DNA of 64,000 nucleotides from NCBI RefSeq assembly GCF_947507565.1, contig NC_089191.1:620001-684000 (forward strand), given 5' to 3'. Under the pieces are notes generated by a model that saw only the letters and a list, made by a program, of their open reading frames with translations, did not search any database and was not told the DNA's origin. This DNA is from Oscarella lobularis. Taxonomy: Eukaryota > Porifera > Homoscleromorpha > Homosclerophorida > Oscarellidae. A program made the position numbers and the translations under genes. This document shows positions 38,171 through 46,170 of this stretch, one piece after another. Numbering within the stretch: position 1 is the stretch's first letter; each line of letters begins with the position of its first letter.

Positions 38171-38488
38171 GACTTATATGATTCCTTGGTAGCTTGTCAT
38201 CCTACTAAGTGAATGTATTCTATCACGCGCGTGATGCCATTGCCGTCGCCCACGCCGCCGCCGTCACGCGAGTTGGGAGACAGAGGAAAGCATATCTTTG
38301 ATATTGCGTTATTTGATAAACCACGTCGTTGGACGTTTTCATATCATTTCATGTGGAAATCTTATATGAACTTGATCCGGAGACGAGCTAATGTTGCTCT
38401 GATAACTGATGAGAGACGGCACGCTATTTATAGTATCACACGACAATCGCTCACACGACGTCGATACGAGGGGGCAGTGAAGCGATAA
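38171..38488. other. Intergenic, promoter of receptor 2
   Basis: 318 bp. It has TCACGCGAG at 38264-38272 and the block GATCCGGAGACGAGCTA near 38374, both repeated upstream of receptor 3. ACGACGTCGATACGAGGGGG lies about 13 bp before the start and also precedes receptor 3. Confidence 0.6.
38264..38272 (+). promoter_or_regulatory. TCACGCGAG box upstream of receptor 2
   Basis: Copy of the 9-mer shared by all four paralogues, followed here by TTGGGAGACAGAGG, which resembles TTGGAGACAGAAGG upstream of receptor 4. Confidence 0.5.
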
Positions 38489-41400
38489 ATGGCGACCATT
38501 CGGCTGCTTTTCCTCTGTTCTATCAGCGTTTCGCTGCGTATCCATGCGACGTCTATCGACAAATTTTACGTATCGAGTTCGACGGGTGTTTCGGCTCCGT
38601 GTGGCGACGACCCCGAACTGGAACCTTGTGCAAACGCTTCCGAAGTTCTACGAACCATCATGAATTTCCGAGACAATGTCGTTGGAATCGAAGTCGCTTT
38701 TCTCCCCGGCCTGCACGCCGTGACGTTCAATATGTCGGCAGCGGCTTTCAAGAACACGTCTCTTCGCCTTTCCGGCACAAGTCGTCACGAGACGATTCTC
38801 ACCTGTTTCGGCTCGACATTGGGTTTCGCCGAATTCACCCGTTTCGAGATCGTCGATATGACCGTCGTCAGCTGCGACATTCGAATGGAAGACGGCGCCA
38901 ACGTCTACGTGCGCAATTCGACGTTCCGAAACGCGACCCAAGCGACGCTGCGCCTACACAACATCCAAAACGTCGTCGTCATAGAGAACACCGAATTTAT
39001 CGGACTGACTGAATCGAAATTCGGCTCGCCCGGAGTCCGAATTTTATATGACGGCAATAGCACGGGGAATGTTTTCATACGCGAATGCCGGTTTGAGAAT
39101 CTTTCTTCCTTATCGGGAGCCGGGCTTTCGGTCGAGCTAGAGCGTCGCTGCTACGGCGTTCAAGTCGTCGTCTTCGCGTCGAATTTCACGGGAAACCAAG
39201 CGGTCAACGCGAGCGCCGTCTACGTGACGACGGAAGACAAGGCGCGCGATTTCAACGTCACAATTTCGCGCTGTCGTTTTGTTAACAACACGTCGACGCC
39301 AAGTCCGACGGAAGAAAGTCACGGCGGCGCTATAGCGGCCAATTTCACCGATCAAAGTCACGGGGGCTCCTTCTCCGTCGTCGATTCGGTATTCGAATCA
39401 AATTTCGCCGATCGCGGTGCCGCCTTTCTTTTTGTCTTCAACGACGACGCGTTTGACGTGAAAACGATCGTCGCTGATTGCTCTTTCGCTAACAACGTCG
39501 TCGGTATAAGCGGAACGGCGATCGTGTATAGTCTCCTTTCAGCGGCGACGTTGCCGAAGCCGACTATATTCCGTCGCGTATCGTTCGTCGCTAATTCAAT
39601 TCGTTCGACCGGCGAGGCTATGCGGTCTCTTGGCAGTGCTCTGACGGTGTTTGAAATGGCCGTCGTCTTCGAAGACGACGCTCTGTTTCGGTTCAATTCG
39701 AATACTTCCGTGCTTCTTCTCAACGCCGCGTTGAGGATCAAAGACGCAGCGTCTTTCGAGTCGAATACCGGTCGCAACGGCGGCGCTTTGCGTATGTACG
39801 AGGACTCGATAGTCGAGCTCTACGACACGGCGCGCGTTCGCTTTGTGAATAACAGCGCCCACTCGGGCGGCGCCGTTTTTGTCGATAATTCTGGGTTTTC
39901 AATTTGGGCCGACGTAATGGGAGCATCGTTGCGCGGACGTCGTTGTCCTTTCTCGCCCTATCACGATGCAACGATTGACGAAGACCGCGGCGAGACACTT
40001 ACAATGAAAGCGCGCGTCGAATTTATCAACAATACGGCGAGTCCGAGCGGCGGCGGCGGCGCCGTTCGCGTAGGCGCGTACGTTCGCGAGAACTGTCCGT
40101 CAAACGGGACGACTCTTCTCTACTACAAAACCTTTACGTACGACGGCAACATTCCAGCCGGCGTTCAGTGGGACGTCGTCGATGAGATTCGCGTGTGTTT
40201 CGTCTATCCCAGTGCAAATCTGACCAACTGCGATTCGTCTGTCATCAACGAAGTTTACTCAGGAATCGAGTATCGTATAATCGTGCACGCGTACGGCGTC
40301 GACAGTCGCGGCGTATTGGCTGACCTCAACGTGCTTTCCATGCAAAGACATATTACTCTATCAGCGTATCATGACCAGGCGCAGCGGAGCGAGTCAGTAT
40401 CGTCTATCCACGTACATACGAGTGTAAGTGGCGACACGACTGAGCACATCTATTTTACTGGACGCGGCGGCGTTGGACGAATACGAGTCGTGTCCGCTTT
40501 TGGAAGCCGCTTCGTTGATTTTCTCGTCAACGTGTCGTCCGGTTGCCCGGTCGGCTTCGCCGTCGATGAAAAAACGACGATCTGTAAATGCGAGAGCGAT
40601 CTACCGTCTATAGGCGAGTGTAAGCACGACGGTTTAGTTCGTCCGGAAGCCGGATATTGGGTCGGTCGATCGCCGGACGAAGCGTCGCGTACGATTGGAT
40701 TTTGGTGTCCGGTTGGGTATTGTCGCTGTAGCGACGTAGCTTGCTGGTTCGATTCACGATTTCCCGACGGTCAGTGCACGAAAGGGCGAGGCGGATCGCT
40801 ATGCGGACAGTGCGACTCCGAAATGAACTACAGCGCCACGTTTGGGTCTACGTTTCCGAAATGCGCCAAGAATTGCAAAGATGAGTACAAATGGGAGTTT
40901 CCGATTATCATCGCTATATCTCTCGGCGTCGTCATGTTCGCCGTTGCCGTCAATCTCGACGTGGCGTCCGGTTTCCTTCGTCCGTTCACCTTGTACTTCC
41001 AGATAATCATCATTGCTTTGTCGTTTAGTAGTCCTGGCGGCCTACTGACTCGCTCGTGGATCCACTACGTGTCGTGGATACCGAATTTGAACTTTCGCAT
41101 CAATACCTGTCTATGGGACGGCATGACGACGTTGCAAGGCGTCGCCTTTCTCTACCTCAGCCCAGCGTGCATATTTGTGTTCATGGGAATATTCATCGGT
41201 CTCGCTCGACGCTTCTCTCGATTGTCACGCGTCAAAGTACTCCGACCGTTCTGCAGTCTCGTCACTCTTTCGTACGTCATCATTTCCTACACAACTGTCA
41301 TGCTTTTGCACTGTGTCAACTTGGGCGGATCAAAGCTGTATTGGTACAACGACGCAAGTGTCCAATGTTTCGGGCAGGAGCATCTTCCGTACGGAATTGT

Positions 41401-41995
41401 CGCTCTTCTAGTCGCCGTCTTTTACGTCGTACCGTTTCCATTTTTTCTCGCGTTCGGTGTCCATCGAATCGGTCGTCTGAGACCGTTCGCCGATATCTGG
41501 CTCCACGAATTCAAGACGTCGTACTTTTGGGGAGAGGGCCTGAATTTCGGTCGTCGCCTCGCTCTCGTCCTCGTTCACTGCTTCTCAAACCATCCCGATT
41601 TCCGTCAGACGCTCGTTCTCGTTGTCGCTTCTGGATTTCTCGGCTTGCACGCATTTTTACAGCCCTACAAGAAGAGCAAAGTGAATACGCTGGAGACTGT
41701 CCTTCTGGTGAATTTCTGCATATTGGGCGTCCTCCAATGCTACGCAACGAATCCGCCGTTTTCAGTGGCCGTAAGCATCGTATTCTTCTGCCTACCACTT
41801 GCTCTTGCTCTCGTTTTCTTCGTACGGTACTTAGTAGAGATAGTGCGGGCTCGACGTGCCAGACTATTGTCAGTGAAGTACGAGAGAGAGTTGAGTTCTG
41901 TTACTGACGGAGCAGAGGCGGAGAGTAAAAGTCCGAGGGGCTTGCGAGACCGACTACTCGAACAATCGACAAACTTCCATGATAGCAAAATGTGA
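38489..41995 (+). CDS. Polytopic receptor-like protein 2 (long form, beta-helix)
   Basis: 1168 residues, one exon. Signal peptide (MATIRLLFLCSISVSLRIHA), then a ~650-residue ectodomain with repeated F-x-x-N and GGA motifs (FVNNSAHSGGAVFV, FESNTGRNGGALRM, FINNTASPSGGGGAVRV). This spacing is that of right-handed parallel beta-helices and chlamydial polymorphic membrane protein repeats. A second globular segment follows (~540-690), then the Cys-rich box (~730-795; GFWCPVGYCRC, RGGSLCGQC), about nine hydrophobic segments (~800-1115) and a short tail with RGLRDRLLE and the terminus DSKM. Many N-glycosylation sequons fit an extracellular N-terminus. The ligand is unknown. Nearly identical over long stretches to receptor 3. 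Confidence 0.9.
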   Translation: MATIRLLFLCSISVSLRIHATSIDKFYVSSSTGVSAPCGDDPELEPCANASEVLRTIMNFRDNVVGIEVAFLPGLHAVTFNMSAAAFKNTSLRLSGTSRHETILTCFGSTLGFAEFTRFEIVDMTVVSCDIRMEDGANVYVRNSTFRNATQATLRLHNIQNVVVIENTEFIGLTESKFGSPGVRILYDGNSTGNVFIRECRFENLSSLSGAGLSVELERRCYGVQVVVFASNFTGNQAVNASAVYVTTEDKARDFNVTISRCRFVNNTSTPSPTEESHGGAIAANFTDQSHGGSFSVVDSVFESNFADRGAAFLFVFNDDAFDVKTIVADCSFANNVVGISGTAIVYSLLSAATLPKPTIFRRVSFVANSIRSTGEAMRSLGSALTVFEMAVVFEDDALFRFNSNTSVLLLNAALRIKDAASFESNTGRNGGALRMYEDSIVELYDTARVRFVNNSAHSGGAVFVDNSGFSIWADVMGASLRGRRCPFSPYHDATIDEDRGETLTMKARVEFINNTASPSGGGGAVRVGAYVRENCPSNGTTLLYYKTFTYDGNIPAGVQWDVVDEIRVCFVYPSANLTNCDSSVINEVYSGIEYRIIVHAYGVDSRGVLADLNVLSMQRHITLSAYHDQAQRSESVSSIHVHTSVSGDTTEHIYFTGRGGVGRIRVVSAFGSRFVDFLVNVSSGCPVGFAVDEKTTICKCESDLPSIGECKHDGLVRPEAGYWVGRSPDEASRTIGFWCPVGYCRCSDVACWFDSRFPDGQCTKGRGGSLCGQCDSEMNYSATFGSTFPKCAKNCKDEYKWEFPIIIAISLGVVMFAVAVNLDVASGFLRPFTLYFQIIIIALSFSSPGGLLTRSWIHYVSWIPNLNFRINTCLWDGMTTLQGVAFLYLSPACIFVFMGIFIGLARRFSRLSRVKVLRPFCSLVTLSYVIISYTTVMLLHCVNLGGSKLYWYNDASVQCFGQEHLPYGIVALLVAVFYVVPFPFFLAFGVHRIGRLRPFADIWLHEFKTSYFWGEGLNFGRRLALVLVHCFSNHPDFRQTLVLVVASGFLGLHAFLQPYKKSKVNTLETVLLVNFCILGVLQCYATNPPFSVAVSIVFFCLPLALALVFFVRYLVEIVRARRARLLSVKYERELSSVTDGAEAESKSPRGLRDRLLEQSTNFHDSKM

Positions 41996-42361
41996 ATTGG
42001 AAAGAGGTTTTATATATTAGTGACATCGCACCTTTGAAGTTCCTTTAGTGAAAGGAAGCAGTAGGAAAAATCTGCTTCATATACTACCTACGATGTCTAG
42101 ACTACATCTTCAATGGCACGGGATATCTGTATCTCCCACACCGTCATCACGCGAGTTTGGATGAACTTTGATCCGGAGACGAGCTAGCGATGCTCTGATA
42201 AATTGACTAGAAACGGCCAGCAATCGATTCTAAGGAATTCCTCAACACTGTTTGGGTTTTTTGGTACGAAAAATCAACGAAGCGAAAGAACATCCAACAT
42301 TATTTTTAACAACGCAGGGGATCACGCGACGTCGATACGAGGGGGGCGGTGAAGGCGGCAG
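41996..42361. other. Intergenic, promoter of receptor 3
   Basis: 366 bp. Contains TCACGCGAG (42147-42155), GATCCGGAGACGAGCTA near 42171 and GACGTCGATACGAGGGGG before the start, in the same order as upstream of receptor 2. The duplication therefore included the promoter. Confidence 0.65.
42147..42155 (+). promoter_or_regulatory. TCACGCGAG box upstream of receptor 3
   Basis: Third copy of the shared 9-mer, 206 bp before the start codon; in receptor 2 the spacing is 216 bp. Confidence 0.5.
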
Positions 42362-45300
42362 ATGACGACGTCTATTCGGCTGCTTTTCCTCTGTTCGATC
42401 AGCGTTTCATTACGTATCCATGCGACGTCTATCGACAAATTTTACATATCGAGTTCGACAGGGGCTTCGGCTCCCTGTGGCGACGACCCAGAACTAAAAC
42501 CGTGTGCAAACGTTTCCGAAGTTCTACGAACCATAATCGATTTCCGAGACAATGTCTTTGGAATCGAATTCGCCTTTCTTCCCGGCCTGCACGTCGTGAC
42601 GTTCGACATGCTCTTGGATTCGGTAGCGGCCTTGCAGAACGCGTCGTACCTTCGCTTCTCCGGCACGAGCCGTCACGACTCGATACTCACCTGTTTCGGC
42701 TCCGCGATGGGTTTCGCCGAATTCAGTCGTTTCGACATCGTCGACCTGACCGTCGTCAGCTGCGACATTCGAATGGAAGACGGCGCCAACGTCTTCGTGC
42801 GCAATTCGACGTTCCGAAACGCAACCCAAGCGACGCTGCGCCTACATAACATCCAAAACGTCGTCGTCATAGAGAACACGGATTTCATCGGACTGCCTGA
42901 ATCGAAATTCGGCTCTCCCGGCGTACGAATTTTATATGACGGCAACAGCACGGGAAATGTTTACATAAACGAATGCCGGTTTGAGAATCTTTCCTCGTTG
43001 TCGGGAGCCGGGCTTTCGGTCGAGCTAAAGCGTCGCTGCTACGGCGTTCAATTGGTCGTCTCCGCGTCGAATTTCACGGGAAACCAAGCGGTCAACGCGA
43101 GCGCCGTCTACGTTAGGACCGACGACCTAGCACGAGATTTCGATATCGTAATTTCAAACTGTCGTTTTGTTAACAATACGTCGACGCCGAAGCCGACGGA
43201 GGAAAGTCACGGCGGCGCCATAGCGGCCAATTTCACGGATCGAAGTCACGGGGGCTCCTTTTTCGTCGTCGATTCGGTATTTGACTCGAATTTTGCCGAT
43301 CGCGGTGCCGCTCTTCTCATCGCCTTCAACGACGACGCGTTTGACGTGGAAACGATCGTCGCTAATTGCTCTTTCGCTAACAACGTCGTCGGTATAAGCG
43401 GAACGGTGATTGTATATAGTCTCCTTTCAGCGGCGACGTTGCCGGCGCCGACTATATTCCGTCGCGTATCGTTCGTCGGTAATTCAATTCGTTCGACCGA
43501 CGACGAGGCAGCGGAGTCTCTTGGCAGTGCTCTGACGGTGTTCGAAATGGCCGTCGTCTTCGAAGACGACGCGCTGTTTCGGTTTAATTCAAATACCTCA
43601 TTGCTTCTTCTCAACGCCGTGCTGAGAATCAAGGACGCCGCGTCTTTCGAGTCGAATACCGGTCACAACGGCGGCGCTTTGCGTATGTACGAGGACTCGA
43701 TAGTCGAGCTCTACGACACGGCGCACGTTCGCTTTGTGAATAACAGCGCCCACTCGGGCGGCGCCGTTTTTGTCGACGATTCCGGGTTTTCGATTTGGAC
43801 CAACGTTATGGGATCGTCACTGCGCGGACGTCGTTGCGCTTTTTCGCCCTATCACGATCAAACGATTGACGAAGACCACGACGAGACGCTTACGATGAAA
43901 GCGCACGTCGAATTTATCAACAATACGGCGAGTCCGAGCGGCGGCGGCGGCGCCGTTCGCGTAGGCGCGTACGTTCACGAGAGCTGTCCGTCGCCGAACG
44001 GAACGACTCCGCTTGACTACAAAACTTTTACGTACGACGGCAACATTCCAGCCGGCGTTCAGTGGGACGTCGTCGATGAGATTCGCGTGTGTTTCTTCTA
44101 TCCCAGTGCAAATCTGACCAACTGCGATTCGTCTGTCATCAACGAAGTTTACTCGGGAATCGAGTATCGTATAATCGTGCACGCGTACGGCGTTGACGGT
44201 CGCGGCGTATTGGGTGACCTCAACGTGCTTTCCATGCAGCAGCACCGAATTACTCTATCGGCGTACCACGACCAGGCGAAGCGAAGCGAATCGGTATCGT
44301 TGTTTCCCATACGCACGAGTGTCGGCGGCGACAAGACGGAGCACATCTATTTTACTGGACGCGGCGTTGGACGAATACGAGTCGTGTCAGCCATTAAAAG
44401 CAGCAAAGCGGCGTTCGTCGATTTTTTCGTCAACGTGTCGTCCGATTGCTCCGTCGGCTTCGCCGTCGACGACGAAACGACTATCTGTGACTGCGAGAGC
44501 GATCTACCGTATATAGGCGAGTGTAAGCACGACGGTTTAGTTCGTCCGGAAGCCGGATATTGGGTCGGTCGATCGCCGGACGAAACGTCGCGTACGATTG
44601 GCTTTTGGTGTCCGGTTGGGTATTGTCGCTGTAGCGACGTAGCTTGCTGGTTCGATTCGCGGTTTCCCGACGGTCAGTGCACGAAAGGACGAGGCGGATC
44701 GCTATGCGGACAGTGCGACTCCGAAATGAACTACAGCGCCACGTTTGGGTCTATGTATCCGAGTTGCGTGGAGAACTGCGAAGATGCATACAAATGGGAG
44801 TTTCCGATTATCGTCGCTATATCTCTTGGCGTCGTCATGTTCGCCGTTGCCGTCAATCTTGACGTGGCGTCCGGTTTCCTTCGTCCGTTCACCTTGTACT
44901 TCCAGATAAGCGTCATTGCTTTGTCGTTTAGTAGTCCGGGCGGCCTACTGACTCGCTCGTGGATCCACTACGTGTCGTGGATACCGAATTTGAACTTTCG
45001 CATCAATACCTGTCTGTGGGACGGCATGACGACGTTGCAAGGCGTCGTCTTTCTCTACCTCAGTCCGGTGTGCATATTTGTGTTCATGGGAATATTCATC
45101 GGTCTCGCTCGACGCTTCTCTCGATTGTCACGCGTCAAAGTACTCCGACCGTTCTGCAGTCTCGTCACTCTTTCGTACGTCATCATTTCCTACACAACTG
45201 TCATGCTTTTGCACTGTGTCAACTTGGGCGGATCAAAGCTGTATTGGTACAACGACGCAAGTGTTCAATGTTTTGGGCAGGAGCATCTTCCGTACGGAAT

Positions 45301-46003
45301 TGTCGCTCTTCTAGTCGCCGTCTTCTACGTCGTACCGTTTCCATTTTTTCTCGCGTTCGGTGTCCATCGAATCGGTCGTCTGAGACCGTTCGCCGATATC
45401 TGGCTCCACGAATTCAAGACGTCGTACTTTTGGGGAGAGGGCCTGAATTTCGGTCGTCGCCTCGCTCTCGTCCTCGTTCACTGCTTCTCAAACCATCCCG
45501 ATTTCCGTCAGACGCTCGTTCTCGTTGTCGGCTGTGGAATTCTCGGCTTGCACGCGTTTTTACAGCCCTACAAGAAGAGCAAAGTGAATACGCTGGAGAC
45601 TGTCCTTCTGGTGAATTTCTGCATATTGGGCGTCCTCCAATGCTACGCAACGAATCCGCCGTTTTCAGTGGCCGTAAGCATCGTATTCTTCTGCCTACCA
45701 CTTGCTCTTGCTCTCGTTTTCTTCATACGGTACTTAGTACAGTTTGTGCGAGCTCGACGTGCTGGAGAAAAGGGCGAAGGACTCTCGGTGAAGTACGAGA
45801 AAGATTTGAGCGCTGTTATTGATGATGAAGCAGAAGCGGAGAGCGTTAGTTTAAGAAAGGGAGACGTTAGTCTACGCAGACAAGGGCTTCAGAATTCAAC
45901 CACCTCCTATGACAACGACTGTTTGATGAGTGAAAGTCTTGGGGGCCTGAGAGAGCGACTACTGGAAATACCGTCAGATTTACATGATGATAGCAGAATG
46001 TGA
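42362..46003 (+). CDS. Polytopic receptor-like protein 3 (long form, beta-helix)
   Basis: 1213 residues, one exon, same layout as receptor 2: signal peptide, beta-helix ectodomain with GGA/FxxN repeats, Cys-rich box (GYCRCSDVACWF, GGSLCGQC), polytopic core (from ~812) and cytoplasmic tail. It is longer than receptor 2, mainly by a 40-residue tail insertion (KGEGLSVKYEKD..DNDCLMSESLGG) that retains the tail module found in receptors 1 and 4. It ends GGLRERLLE..DDSRM. By eye the membrane core is nearly base-for-base identical to receptor 2, while the ectodomain has many more substitutions. It arose by recent tandem duplication. Confidence 0.9.
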   Translation: MTTSIRLLFLCSISVSLRIHATSIDKFYISSSTGASAPCGDDPELKPCANVSEVLRTIIDFRDNVFGIEFAFLPGLHVVTFDMLLDSVAALQNASYLRFSGTSRHDSILTCFGSAMGFAEFSRFDIVDLTVVSCDIRMEDGANVFVRNSTFRNATQATLRLHNIQNVVVIENTDFIGLPESKFGSPGVRILYDGNSTGNVYINECRFENLSSLSGAGLSVELKRRCYGVQLVVSASNFTGNQAVNASAVYVRTDDLARDFDIVISNCRFVNNTSTPKPTEESHGGAIAANFTDRSHGGSFFVVDSVFDSNFADRGAALLIAFNDDAFDVETIVANCSFANNVVGISGTVIVYSLLSAATLPAPTIFRRVSFVGNSIRSTDDEAAESLGSALTVFEMAVVFEDDALFRFNSNTSLLLLNAVLRIKDAASFESNTGHNGGALRMYEDSIVELYDTAHVRFVNNSAHSGGAVFVDDSGFSIWTNVMGSSLRGRRCAFSPYHDQTIDEDHDETLTMKAHVEFINNTASPSGGGGAVRVGAYVHESCPSPNGTTPLDYKTFTYDGNIPAGVQWDVVDEIRVCFFYPSANLTNCDSSVINEVYSGIEYRIIVHAYGVDGRGVLGDLNVLSMQQHRITLSAYHDQAKRSESVSLFPIRTSVGGDKTEHIYFTGRGVGRIRVVSAIKSSKAAFVDFFVNVSSDCSVGFAVDDETTICDCESDLPYIGECKHDGLVRPEAGYWVGRSPDETSRTIGFWCPVGYCRCSDVACWFDSRFPDGQCTKGRGGSLCGQCDSEMNYSATFGSMYPSCVENCEDAYKWEFPIIVAISLGVVMFAVAVNLDVASGFLRPFTLYFQISVIALSFSSPGGLLTRSWIHYVSWIPNLNFRINTCLWDGMTTLQGVVFLYLSPVCIFVFMGIFIGLARRFSRLSRVKVLRPFCSLVTLSYVIISYTTVMLLHCVNLGGSKLYWYNDASVQCFGQEHLPYGIVALLVAVFYVVPFPFFLAFGVHRIGRLRPFADIWLHEFKTSYFWGEGLNFGRRLALVLVHCFSNHPDFRQTLVLVVGCGILGLHAFLQPYKKSKVNTLETVLLVNFCILGVLQCYATNPPFSVAVSIVFFCLPLALALVFFIRYLVQFVRARRAGEKGEGLSVKYEKDLSAVIDDEAEAESVSLRKGDVSLRRQGLQNSTTSYDNDCLMSESLGGLRERLLEIPSDLHDDSRM

Positions 46004-46146
46004 GTTGGCAAGAGGTACTTTTCACCTGTACCATACTCTACGTAACATTTTTTAATTATTGCACTCAAAGCCTTTACTGAGGAAGCAGGCTTCGCCGACT
46101 ACTAGTTGCAGTGGCACGTGATATTTGCTTCTCCCACGACGTTACG

Positions 46147-46155
46147 TCACGCGAG
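46147..46155 (+). promoter_or_regulatory. TCACGCGAG box upstream of receptor 4
   Basis: Fourth copy, 15 bp before the chosen start codon at 46171, with a CACGTG at 46115-46120 just upstream. Confidence 0.5.
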
Positions 46156-46170
46156 CTTGGAGACAGAAGG

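Noticed and set aside
41056-45822. 280-residue Arg/Ser-rich frames within receptors 2 and 3 as genes
   Set aside because: Frame-shifted shadows of the conserved membrane core, duplicated because the host genes are duplicated.
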